From an uncultured Clostridia bacterium (GTDB taxonomy: Bacteria; Bacillota; Clostridia; Christensenellales; UBA1242), in assembly GCA_946487985.1 (NCBI GenBank), contig CAMLUY010000045.1, positions 1-7,713 of the forward strand: a stretch of 7,713 nucleotides of DNA, written 5' to 3'. Below, one piece after another: positions 1 to 7,705 of the stretch; position 1 is the first letter of the stretch, and every line of letters begins with the position of its first letter. The position numbers and the translations under genes are program-made. The notes under the pieces were generated by a model that had not been told where the DNA came from, did not search any database, and was given only the letters and a program-made list of their open reading frames with translations.

Positions 1-3000
1 TTGGGTTTGAAGATCCGTCTTGCTTGTCGAATTCTGCGCTGAAAACCTGGTGTTTTTGAATTGTGTCAAGTTCAACATCCGTGCTTAAATCAAGGAAGTT
101 ATTGCCGAATGAGTCACTATATTTTTCAAAAGCTACCGCTACACCATTAGTTGTGCCGCCATAGTAAAGTTGAATACGATTTGCAAGAGTAATTGTTGCA
201 AAGAGGTCAACATTGTCCAGGCTGGACAGCAGTGATTTAACGTCGGTGTTGCCTGCAATATCGGTGTTTACAGTCATTGACCCATCATTGCCGATTGAGA
301 TGCCCACCGTGTCAAAGCCGCTTGTCAGGTATGCGTCGTAATAGGTTTTGCCTTTCATGCTTACGCCAAGGTCGATGTATTGAGTCTGCCCCCTGTCGCT
401 GATTGTAAAGTACTGAGCATAGGACGCGTAGTGTGTTGTTGTTTCATCTGCATTTGTTTGCTCGAACACCAAGTAGTACGAGCCTTCGGCAATGTCTGCA
501 TTGAACGTCACCTGAGCCAATCTGTGTTCTGCAAACAGGTTTGTTGTTGAAGTTTTGTCAACATAGATTGTTTCGTAATCGACAGGTGTGCTGGTTTCAG
601 TGTTAGTTTCAGTGTCTGTATAAGTATAAGTGCCGCTGTTTGCGTTTTTGCTGACATTGTTGATTTGCAGTGACAGCGAGTTGCCTACAATATAGACTTT
701 ATAGTCGCAAGTCACGCCCTGATATGTCACGCGGAAAGTGACGGTCGCATCTGAGCCGAGGTCAGTTACGGTTCCGTCGGAGCCAAGATTACCACGCTTG
801 AATGTGATGCTACTGCTCAGTGGTACATTGCTGCCAGCACTGTAAATTTCTGCGCGGTCGACAGTGTCGTCATTATCTTGATCAACGAATACTATTGCAT
901 TTTGTGACAATTCAAGTACAGTTACATTGAAGTTGCTTTGATTTTCATAAATATCGTCTTGGGTAAGAACTGTATTGTAATTTACAGTATTATCATCTAC
1001 AACGCCCTGCTTGAATTCAAAGCGATTTGCAGTAGAGCTCGATGCAAAAATTGCAGGATTGAAGATGAAGTCTGTAAGAATTTCATCGAATGTAGCCCCA
1101 TCATCAATGTATTCGCGGTCGAGCTGCTCACCGTTTGGTGCTGGATAGTTTGGCGTCGACTGGATTGCTGGGTGTACTGTCACAACATAAGTCATTGTGA
1201 AGCTTTCATATGTTCCTGTGTCGCCAAAATATATCTTTACAGTCAAAGGTATCTCAATCGGAGTGATTGTATTGACAAAGTTTGTATAAATTTTATAGGT
1301 TTGACCATTGTCTTCCGTGGCAATGCGATTGAACGCACTGTTTGAAACATTGCCTGAGTATTCAATTTTTGGAGTGCCTGTCGGTGCGCTAGTGAAAATC
1401 TTGCTTGCATCAATGTTTATTGAACCGCCACCAAGGACGACTCCGCCATTTGCTGTTGAATTATACGTCACATTCTTTTCAAGCGTAAGTGAAGCCGAGA
1501 ACGTGAAGGTGCGAGTTTCACCTGCACCAGTAAATGTCACAGTGAAAGTGCAGTCAATTTTTTTGTCCTCAACAAGGTTTGCAACTTCAAAAGCATTGTT
1601 TGTGAATGACAGAATGCTTGCGTCGCCTGTAATATCTGCTTCCACTGAATAATTGGTTATATCAAAACCATTGCCAATATTGCCAGAAAGAGTAAAGACG
1701 TCTGCAAACGATGTCGTTGCTCCGCCTGTGATTGAGTCCATATTTTGGGTGACTGTCACATTGGCCTTGATTGTCACGTTGAGAGTTGCCAAATATCCCT
1801 GGCTTGTGTAAAGGGTAAATTCAATAGTTCTGTCAGAGGAGATGTATTCAAGTGTATTAATAGTGAAAGTACCTTTACCTGCAACGTCTTGGTTTACATG
1901 AGTGAAGCCTGCAATATCTGTCCCTATCAAACCTTTTGTGAGGCTTATGTTCAGTTCGTTCCACACCTCTGTGTATGCTTCCGAGCCTCCCGCAAGATAG
2001 TCTTGCAGCAGCGTGATGTTCATTGAATGCTCGCTCTCTTGCCCATTTTCTATTGTCCAGTCGAAAACTTTATGGTTGTCGTCTGTAACAAGATTTTGCT
2101 GATCTGAGATAAACCTTACCGAGTAATCGCTGCTTTCTGAATTGAAAATAAATCTGTATGTTTGGTCGCCACCAACAATTGAAAGTCCATCTTTTCCTGG
2201 ATAGCTGTGCAAAATCTCAATGACAATCTGTTCATCGGTTTTTGGTGTGACATACATTTTGCTGCCTTGGAAGTCAATGTCGACATAGTTTTCCCATTCA
2301 GCTTCTGTATGGTATGGGTCATTTCCTCCAACCGTGACACTGGAAACCTTGTTTTCATAATCAAGTGTTTGGCAAACAAGCACATCATCGTAGTAGAATG
2401 CGCCCTCACCACTGATGATTGTGATTGAAATCTCATCGCCAGCTGATATGTTTTCTGTAAAGTAATTGCCTAATGTAATTGTTTGACGTTCTGCGCTCGC
2501 GCTTATGTCGTCAATGAATTTTTTAACAGTGCCGTCCTGAGTTTTTACTGAAAGCCAGAACTTCAAATCTGTTTCTGCATCAACTTCAAGTGTTGTAAGC
2601 GGATATCTGTTTGTTGTATCGCCATCAACTTCGGTTTTTTCGATTACTTCAAAATGTCGGCTGATATTGAATCTGTTGTAATTCTCATTGAGTGTGGTCG
2701 AGTTGAAAGTTTGTTCCAGTTCGATAACGCTCTGTTCGCCCTTTACAGAGGCAATGTACTCAGCGTTGCCATTATATGCGTACACCGGATTATGAACTGT
2801 CACATCTGGCACAACTTTCAACAGATAGAAGAACTCCTGTCTTGAATTGTTTATACCAGTAATAGTATATTTAAGCGCAATATAGAAATTGTCATAGCTG
2901 TCAGTAAGGTGATTCAGAGTAATAAAGCCTGCTTTCTCTGTTGTAGTGCCTGTGTCATTTGGAATATTTGTTATTGATATTTCTTTGACTATGTCTGATG

Positions 3001-6000
3001 ATGAGCTGATGCCGCTTGGTGTATCAAGAGCGTAGATTTCAATATTTTGCGAGAATGATATATTTGGCAGAGCAAACAAGCCGTTTTCTGCAATGTCAGT
3101 ATCGCCGAAATTGTACTCGTAAAGTATTTGAGAAATCTGCCCTGCTGTGATTTCATCATATACACCCTGTTCAAGCAGTTGCTCAGGTACTGTAAGAGCG
3201 GTTTGCAGCTTCATATTGTCTGCTACTGCACCATCATGATAGTTCACATATTCAAAACCGAGTGATGACACAACCAATGGGATATACATAACCGCAAGCG
3301 CGTCATTGAGGTTTGATGGACGATCAGTTCCTGCTGCAAAGTATACAATCATGTATGCATTGCTGTTGTTGAGCCCAGCAAGCATTTCATTAATGTTGCG
3401 AGCATTGATGATTGTAACTCTGCCCTGTGAATTGTTCGTAATTCCGTAGTAGCTGTTCATGATTGCATCGCCTGTCAGATTGCTTGGGCTTGCATAGATT
3501 GAATAGGATTGGCTGAAATTATTGTCAAGGTTCCAAGTCATGCCTTGCTGCAACATCAAATATTCTGTTTCATTAACAATCTGAGTTTGAGCAAATACAG
3601 TATCGTTTGCATCATAACTTATTTTGTCTGAAATATAAGAGTAGATGTCAAAGCTATCCTCTTCCACATCATCGCCATTCGGATTTGTGTAATAAAGCTT
3701 GATTGGCACATCAATTGTGCTGAGCGCGTCTTCGTTGTCTTGCTGTTCGCTCAGTTTGACATAAAGAGTAGTGTGCAGTTCGGTCTGATTGTAATCAAAC
3801 AAGAATGGTGCTTCATCTGCCCTGACAACGTAACCATTATTGTCTATGGTAAGATAGTCAGAAAATTCGAAGTGAAATGACACACCTGTGATTGACTCGC
3901 CACTTGATGCACGATATGCATTAACGAAAGTGCCAAGCACGCTAAGGTTCATATTCTCGTTGAGCACATAGTATGTATAATCGATAGGTTCAATCACAAG
4001 GTTGCGCGTTACTTCAAAAGATATTGATCTGTTGAGGGCAAAATAGTTGTTGCCATCTGGTCTGAAAAATACTGTGAAAAGTTTGCTTTCAACATCCCAG
4101 AAATCATTGAACTTGATTTGTCCCGTGCTTAGAGAGAATGTGCCAACTGCGTTTATATTGCTTTCGCTCAGCATGTAGTTGATGCCGTTTTGAACCACAT
4201 AATATGTGTCTACGCTGCCGTCAAAGAGTGAGCCAAAACTTGTTTCATCTTTGTTGACACCATAATGACGCGTAACTGTGTTCTTGATGGTTAATTCTGT
4301 GTTTGCATAGAACTCATTGCCTTGGTTGTCGTCAGAAATATTTGGATAGTTTTCGCCTGAAATGCTGACATTCGAAAGTATGTTCAAATCGAATGTGGTG
4401 TTGACAGCGCCATTCCCCGTTTTGTCAGAAATGGTAAATGTGATTGGATATGAAATTGCGAAATCCTTGTTGATTTGCAGTTTTGTAATCTCTTTGCCGT
4501 TAAGAGCTGCTGTAATGCTTGTCGCCTCTGTGCCGAGATTGTCAAGCGCCAACTCTTGACCATCTTCCATGGCGTATAGTGTAATCATGCCATCTGTGCC
4601 AAAAAGGTCGATAACCAAATCACCAAGCGTACTGAGATAACGCTGACTGAGCTGGAACTTGATGTTTGTGTATTGGTTGTCATCAACATAGAATTTTACA
4701 AGATTGCTGAGAGTGATGCTCTCTCCCGTAGAACCTTTTGCGCCATACTTTGAAACATTTACCTGAGTAACATTTTCAGCTGGTATAAACTCAGATGCAT
4801 TTTCATCAGCGTACGGGTCTTGGTTTGTTGTATGTGTGACCCCTGTGATACCTATTGATGTAATATTCATTGTCAAAACCTGATTTGCAGAGTTTGAGCT
4901 TTGTAGCAAATCATTGCTTTGAAGTGCCAGAGTAACTGTTTCATCGGTCACCTGTCCAAAAATGAATGTTTGTCCATTGATGCTGACTGCATCAGAATTT
5001 CCATCAATCAGGACAAAGTGCCACTCGCCATCAAGGGTATCTGTTCTGCCTTTTTGGTCGGTAACAACAACAAAATCATTGCCCATGCCAAGCAGAGCAG
5101 CCAACATTGCATCAACGCTTTGGAATTGCGTTTGACCAACTTGGATAACTGTGACAAAGCTGTCATCTTGCGGATTGAGAGTTTGCGTTACAACAATAGT
5201 TTCCTCGCCTGTAATGAAAGCATCATATTGATAGCCTTCGTCTGGATGCACTTCAATGCTGTTTGCAACTGGGTGATAGATGCATATTGACCTGTCAGTC
5301 ACTACATACGGCCATTCAATGCGTTCAGTCCTTGGATTGTTGTATGAAAGCACAAATCTTTCAATATACAGGCCTTGTCCATTGCCGAGTGATGTCAGAG
5401 TATCAAGCGAAAGTGTATATCTTATTGTCCCTACACCGCTTTCTGGATCAATAGTGAAATCTCTTGCTGTGATGTTGAAATAGTCAGTAATTGTGTTTCC
5501 GTTTGTGTCATTTATTGCCAAATCAATATATTCGTTATTGTACGCATCACTGAATACTGACACAGATTCTGCGCCAACCGTGAAAGATACGGATAATGAA
5601 TTTGTATTGCCCTGGTCTATAAAGTATTGATTGCCAGAGTATGCAAAGGCGCTTGTGTCTATTGCTCCTGGCTGAACTGAATCTATATAAAGCGATTTTA
5701 CGCAGGCAACATCAATATATTCAGAGCACATCACTGCCATCTGATATGTGCGGTTGCCCTGACTATCCTCGACAAATGTCCTTGCACCATCTTGGGTTAC
5801 CGCTGTGCCGAAATACAATCTGAAATTGCCAGTATCATAAAGAGTAAGCACACTGCCGCTTGTCAGAGGGAAAAGAGTAAGGTTGTCATTACCAGCAGCG
5901 TACGCTCCTGCATATTCATATTGATATCCTGTACTGCCAAGTATTCTGTCAGCAGTTGCGCGCAACGACTCTTTATCGCCATAACCAAACCATGCAAAGA

Positions 6001-7609
6001 ATATTTTGTCTTGATAGATATTATCGTCTGGCACTATTGTCAAATCTGAAAGGCCTGTAACTTCTGCTGGGTCAACAGCGCCAGTTGATGTATGTTCAAG
6101 AACCACTTCGATATCGCTGCTGTCTGACCAAGAAAGTGCTTGCTCAACATGGGTTGTTATTGAAAGATTGAAATCATATGTAAGAATAGGGTCACCAAAA
6201 AGCTGTTTGCCATCCGCGCCATCAATAAGAAGGGCTACGGTAACTTTTATCTCGGCAGCCGTATTTGAAGAAATATCCCAATAGCTGTGATTGAGGTTCG
6301 CGACATTTGAGTTTGGCAGATAGTACGCCTTTCCATCAATAGTTACGACATCACCACCCTGCACAGTAAGAAATCTTGAAGCGCCTGTTGTCGGGTCTGA
6401 ACCCTGATAATCGAACGCAAGCGCGATGTTTGGCAGCAGGTTTTCAAGAATTGCACCTGAGGTTGAGTAGATGTTGACGCCAAGGAAGTCAGCCGATTGG
6501 TCGTAGTTGTATCTGTTAATATAAATTCTTTTTGTATTTGAATTCAGCATGCTGATGGTTTGCCCAACTTTATTGACAGTAAAGTTTTGAATGCTTGCCC
6601 TGCTGATTGTCACTTTTGTGGTTGATGGGGTTTCAACAGTTGAAGAGGCAAGAATGGCAAGCATTTGTGAGTAGAACTGTTCATTTGGCAGGTCGCCAAG
6701 CTGAGATTGATATTCGATTTGCCTTGCGGCATCTTTAAAGGTATAGCCCTGGAAGTTGATTTCAGCGCCTGGCGTGCTGCCTGCAACGAAGTGAGCTGTG
6801 TTTTGACTGTCAATCACCATTGAAACAGAATTTTCGCCTGCATCAATCGGTTGAAAGTATGTATATTTGATTCGCTTGTCTGAATCAGTAATAGACGAAT
6901 TTTGGTCGTCACTGTAAATATATTGGCTTTTTTGAGGATAGTATTTTGTCTGCAAAGTAAAGGTTTCATTTGCTACAATCTGATCCGTAACGTCGCCAGT
7001 TGAGTTTACAGATTGGATTTCTGTTTTGTACACTGGTACATCAACTGCAATTTGCAAATCTTTTTCAAGAATTTGACCATACTCTGACCTTGCGTGCAAA
7101 GTTGAAATACCGCCAACAATCCAGTTGATTGGATTATTGTATGCGTCAAGCAGCTCGTCACCGTTGTCATCGGTAAGATAGTTGTCCTTGATAAGCTGAA
7201 CGGTAAAGGTCTGTCCGATGAGTACTGTTTGTGGCACTTGTATGATGCCATTGTCGATGTACACAATTCCGTCTTTGGTGATTGTATGAATAACATTGTG
7301 ATTGCGGAAAGAAAGAGTGACTCTGTTTGCGGTGACATTTTCAGTTGGTGAAGTAATGGTCAAATCAAAGTTGTCGACAACTTCAAGCTGACCAAGATCG
7401 CTGTTGTAAAGGCTTTCGTCGTATGTAAAGATGATTTCACTTGGATTGATTGCCCTCTCATCAAATCCGCCAGCAAGAAAAACGCCCAACACTGTTACGC
7501 CAGTGATGAAGCCTACGCCGACAAAAGAAAGCAGCGCGGTCAGCCATATTGGCCACCTCTTCCCAACCTGCTGATTCTTTTTCTTTTTGCTCTGTTTGAC
7601 TTTTTTCAT
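1..7609 (-). CDS. Giant multidomain cell-surface protein, Ig-like/beta-sandwich repeats, C-terminus outside window (partial)
   Basis: The frame starts at ATG 7609-7607 and stays open to base 1, giving at least 2,536 residues. The start is supported by a Shine-Dalgarno sequence 7 nt upstream and by the Lys-rich tip and membrane segment that follow at once. Domains in order: signal or anchor segment (1-48), two Ig-like modules (about 54-290), unassigned beta-rich sequence (about 290-1070), two related MBG-like modules (1097-1228), more unassigned beta-rich sequence, Ig-like modules of about 100 residues (about 1939-2156), an EF-hand-like loop (2243-2254) and a Thr-alternating tract (2327-2341). 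Composition is rich in T, S, N, D and Y and very poor in Cys; two of the few Cys, 628 and 636, lie 8 residues apart and could form a local disulfide. I infer an extracellular stalk or adhesin-like protein. No catalytic motif, LPXTG or other C-terminal anchor is visible, so ligand and function are unknown. The reading frame and surface location are secure; family names for the modules are tentative. Confidence 0.93.
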   Translation of the reverse strand, partial: MKKVKQSKKKKNQQVGKRWPIWLTALLSFVGVGFITGVTVLGVFLAGGFDERAINPSEIIFTYDESLYNSDLGQLEVVDNFDLTITSPTENVTANRVTLSFRNHNVIHTITKDGIVYIDNGIIQVPQTVLIGQTFTVQLIKDNYLTDDNGDELLDAYNNPINWIVGGISTLHARSEYGQILEKDLQIAVDVPVYKTEIQSVNSTGDVTDQIVANETFTLQTKYYPQKSQYIYSDDQNSSITDSDKRIKYTYFQPIDAGENSVSMVIDSQNTAHFVAGSTPGAEINFQGYTFKDAARQIEYQSQLGDLPNEQFYSQMLAILASSTVETPSTTKVTISRASIQNFTVNKVGQTISMLNSNTKRIYINRYNYDQSADFLGVNIYSTSGAILENLLPNIALAFDYQGSDPTTGASRFLTVQGGDVVTIDGKAYYLPNSNVANLNHSYWDISSNTAAEIKVTVALLIDGADGKQLFGDPILTYDFNLSITTHVEQALSWSDSSDIEVVLEHTSTGAVDPAEVTGLSDLTIVPDDNIYQDKIFFAWFGYGDKESLRATADRILGSTGYQYEYAGAYAAGNDNLTLFPLTSGSVLTLYDTGNFRLYFGTAVTQDGARTFVEDSQGNRTYQMAVMCSEYIDVACVKSLYIDSVQPGAIDTSAFAYSGNQYFIDQGNTNSLSVSFTVGAESVSVFSDAYNNEYIDLAINDTNGNTITDYFNITARDFTIDPESGVGTIRYTLSLDTLTSLGNGQGLYIERFVLSYNNPRTERIEWPYVVTDRSICIYHPVANSIEVHPDEGYQYDAFITGEETIVVTQTLNPQDDSFVTVIQVGQTQFQSVDAMLAALLGMGNDFVVVTDQKGRTDTLDGEWHFVLIDGNSDAVSINGQTFIFGQVTDETVTLALQSNDLLQSSNSANQVLTMNITSIGITGVTHTTNQDPYADENASEFIPAENVTQVNVSKYGAKGSTGESITLSNLVKFYVDDNQYTNIKFQLSQRYLSTLGDLVIDLFGTDGMITLYAMEDGQELALDNLGTEATSITAALNGKEITKLQINKDFAISYPITFTISDKTGNGAVNTTFDLNILSNVSISGENYPNISDDNQGNEFYANTELTIKNTVTRHYGVNKDETSFGSLFDGSVDTYYVVQNGINYMLSESNINAVGTFSLSTGQIKFNDFWDVESKLFTVFFRPDGNNYFALNRSISFEVTRNLVIEPIDYTYYVLNENMNLSVLGTFVNAYRASSGESITGVSFHFEFSDYLTIDNNGYVVRADEAPFLFDYNQTELHTTLYVKLSEQQDNEDALSTIDVPIKLYYTNPNGDDVEEDSFDIYSYISDKISYDANDTVFAQTQIVNETEYLMLQQGMTWNLDNNFSQSYSIYASPSNLTGDAIMNSYYGITNNSQGRVTIINARNINEMLAGLNNSNAYMIVYFAAGTDRPSNLNDALAVMYIPLVVSSLGFEYVNYHDGAVADNMKLQTALTVPEQLLEQGVYDEITAGQISQILYEYNFGDTDIAENGLFALPNISFSQNIEIYALDTPSGISSSSDIVKEISITNIPNDTGTTTEKAGFITLNHLTDSYDNFYIALKYTITGINNSRQEFFYLLKVVPDVTVHNPVYAYNGNAEYIASVKGEQSVIELEQTFNSTTLNENYNRFNISRHFEVIEKTEVDGDTTNRYPLTTLEVDAETDLKFWLSVKTQDGTVKKFIDDISASAERQTITLGNYFTENISAGDEISITIISGEGAFYYDDVLVCQTLDYENKVSSVTVGGNDPYHTEAEWENYVDIDFQGSKMYVTPKTDEQIVIEILHSYPGKDGLSIVGGDQTYRFIFNSESSDYSVRFISDQQNLVTDDNHKVFDWTIENGQESEHSMNITLLQDYLAGGSEAYTEVWNELNISLTKGLIGTDIAGFTHVNQDVAGKGTFTINTLEYISSDRTIEFTLYTSQGYLATLNVTIKANVTVTQNMDSITGGATTSFADVFTLSGNIGNGFDITNYSVEADITGDASILSFTNNAFEVANLVEDKKIDCTFTVTFTGAGETRTFTFSASLTLEKNVTYNSTANGGVVLGGGSINIDASKIFTSAPTGTPKIEYSGNVSNSAFNRIATEDNGQTYKIYTNFVNTITPIEIPLTVKIYFGDTGTYESFTMTYVVTVHPAIQSTPNYPAPNGEQLDREYIDDGATFDEILTDFIFNPAIFASSSTANRFEFKQGVVDDNTVNYNTVLTQDDIYENQSNFNVTVLELSQNAIVFVDQDNDDTVDRAEIYSAGSNVPLSSSITFKRGNLGSDGTVTDLGSDATVTFRVTYQGVTCDYKVYIVGNSLSLQINNVSKNANSGTYTYTDTETNTETSTPVDYETIYVDKTSTTNLFAEHRLAQVTFNADIAEGSYYLVFEQTNADETTTHYASYAQYFTISDRGQTQYIDLGVSMKGKTYYDAYLTSGFDTVGISIGNDGSMTVNTDIAGNTDVKSLLSSLDNVDLFATITLANRIQLYYGGTTNGVAVAFEKYSDSFGNNFLDLSTDVELDTIQKHQVFSAEFDKQDGSSNP
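587..631 (-). repeat. Alternating-threonine tract encoded by short tandem DNA repeats
   Basis: Residues 2327-2341 have Thr at every second position (eight Thr), separated by Y, Y, D, E, N, E and S, and are followed by Pro. The DNA shows why: the plus strand carries GTTTCAGTGT at 594-603 and again at 606-615 (12-bp period), next to GTATAA at 618-623 and 624-629 (6-bp period). The tract could be an edge beta-strand or an extended Thr-rich linker. The tandem units suggest growth by slippage in whole codons, so length changes would keep the frame. Confidence 0.7.
848..883 (-). other. EF-hand-like calcium-binding loop
   Basis: Residues 2243-2254 read DQDNDDTVDRAE. This fills the 12-residue EF-loop pattern at positions 1 (D2243), 3 (D2245), 5 (D2247), 8 (V2250), 9 (D2251) and 12 (E2254). 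Only the position-6 Gly is replaced, by Asp. No matching second loop or flanking paired helices are seen, so it is not a full dockerin or EF-hand pair. It is more likely an isolated calcium loop stiffening a beta-module or linker, as in other extracellular bacterial repeat proteins. Confidence 0.5.
1142..1795 (-). other. Run of Ig-like modules with ~100-residue period
   Basis: A recurring closing strand and linker mark module boundaries: an alternating hydrophobic strand, then an N/H-x-(T/A)-(V/I/Y)-like step. Examples are YLATLNVTIKANVTV (from Y1939), FTFSASLTLEKNVTY (from F2035) and FTMTYVVTVHPAI (from F2137), the last followed by NYP (2154-2156). Start spacings are 96 and 102 residues, the usual size of one Ig-like or cadherin-like beta-sandwich. 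Similar junctions occur earlier in the protein at F1073 (ending NYP at 1089) and at E1592 (ending at P1608). The fold is inferred from period and strand pattern. Sequence identity between modules is low and no Pfam family can be named with certainty. Confidence 0.45.
3926..4321 (-). other. Tandem pair of related MBG-like modules
   Basis: Two stretches share the same motifs in the same order. The first copy has GNEFYA (from G1097), VTRHY, TYYV (from T1135) and GTF (1156-1158). The second has GNNYFA (from G1186), VTRNL, TYYV (from T1212) and GTF (1226-1228). The second is preceded by F1182-R-P-D, giving an 'F-x-P-D...NY...V-T' pattern typical of MBG/YDG-type beta-sandwich repeats in bacterial surface proteins. 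Start-to-start spacing is 89 residues, but the interval to GTF is shorter in the second copy because of a deletion between VTR and TYYV. The internal repeat is visible; the MBG name is inferred. Confidence 0.45.
6740..7450 (-). other. Two N-proximal bacterial Ig-like (Big_2-type) modules
   Basis: The first module covers about residues 54-190. It ends with W163, then GGISTLHARSEYG, the usual Big_2-type closing strand (hydrophobic, small, A-x-S-x-x-G). The linker DVPV (190-193) follows and opens the second module with a 'TEIQ...VANETFTLQ...YPQKS' pattern. This resembles the Big_2 opening strand, the 'vGet-tL' strand and the P-x-(N/K)-S turn. The second module runs to about residue 290 and is less clear toward its end. 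Such modules act as spacers or binding units in surface proteins. The assignment rests on pattern reading only, and the boundaries are approximate. Confidence 0.5.
7136..7171 (-). other. EF-hand-like acidic loop inside the first Ig-like module
   Basis: Residues 147-158 read DDNGDELLDAYN. Positions 1, 3, 5 and 9 of a calcium loop are D147, N149, D151 and D155, with hydrophobic L154 at position 8. Position 12 is Asn (N158) instead of the usual Glu or Asp, and the position-6 Gly is replaced by Glu, so binding may be weak or absent. The loop lies just before W163 of the same module. Confidence 0.35.
7472..7609 (-). other. N-terminal Lys-rich tip plus single membrane segment (signal anchor or long signal peptide)
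   Basis: Residues 1-18 carry nine Lys/Arg (K2, K3, K5, K8-K11, K17, R18) and no acidic residue. Residues 19-46, starting WPIWLTALL, are uninterrupted hydrophobic or small residues with G31, G33, G37 and G42. Acidic residues begin at D50. By the positive-inside rule the tip is cytoplasmic and the rest is exported. There is no lipobox Cys. The only signal-peptidase-like site is weak (A46-G-G48), so the segment may remain uncleaved and anchor the protein by its N-terminus. The WPIWLTA...LAGGFDE style looks like the start of other large surface proteins from uncultured Clostridia; that comparison is from memory. Confidence 0.85.
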
Positions 7610-7616
7610 AAAATGC

Positions 7617-7622
7617 CACCTC
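7617..7622 (-). promoter_or_regulatory. Ribosome binding site
   Basis: GAGGTG on the minus strand matches the Shine-Dalgarno consensus over six bases and sits 7 nt before ATG 7609. It fixes the start codon of the giant gene. The strong match is typical of Firmicutes. Confidence 0.88.
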
Positions 7623-7676
7623 AAAAATTCTTTAGAAAATTGTGATTCTTGACTGAAAACAAATTGTTACAGATAT

Positions 7677-7705
7677 AGTATAGATTTTTATAGCGAAAAA
7701 GGCAA
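7677..7705 (-). promoter_or_regulatory. Putative sigma-A-type promoter
   Basis: On the minus strand TTGCCT (7705-7700, 4 of 6 to TTGACA) and TATACT (7682-7677, 5 of 6 to TATAAT) are separated by exactly 17 bp. Transcription would start near 7669 and give a leader of about 60 nt before the ATG. The leader is AT-rich, with no clear hairpin, riboswitch or operator. The remaining upstream bases to 7713 hold no gene. AT-rich DNA yields such boxes by chance, so confidence is moderate. Confidence 0.55.

Noticed and set aside
848..883. Dockerin domain (cellulosome)
   Set aside because: Only one calcium loop is present. The duplicated second loop and the helices of a dockerin are missing, and strand-like sequence surrounds it.
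938..1345. Plus-strand open frame of 135 codons, and similar ones at 1745-2026, 2207-2428 and 4919-5290
   Set aside because: They lie antisense and codon-aligned to the giant gene, which suppresses stops by chance. The translations are Cys- and Ile-rich with no domain, and no convincing ribosome binding site was noted.
7006..7338. Minus-strand open frame of 110 codons in another register, with others at 2116-2436, 2989-3174 and 6610-6813
   Set aside because: All are out of frame with the giant gene and fully inside it. Their compositions (for example Ser/Thr/Gln-rich with no motif) are those of frame shadows.
1..7609. Possibility of several adjacent genes, a frameshifted pseudogene or stop-codon reassignment
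   Set aside because: One register connects the ATG at 7609 to base 2 with no in-frame TAA, TAG or TGA seen. The protein reads as coherent beta-rich modules throughout, so neither breaks nor an alternative code are needed.
7573..7609. A-rich start of the gene (runs of five to six A in Lys codons) as a programmed slippage site
   Set aside because: Lys-rich tips before a membrane segment are common in AT-rich genomes. No alternative downstream frame stays open, so slippage would only yield short dead products.
7618..7660. Possible hairpin or riboswitch in the leader
   Set aside because: The AT-rich repeats around 7622-7642 do not form a convincing inverted repeat, and no conserved riboswitch core is visible.
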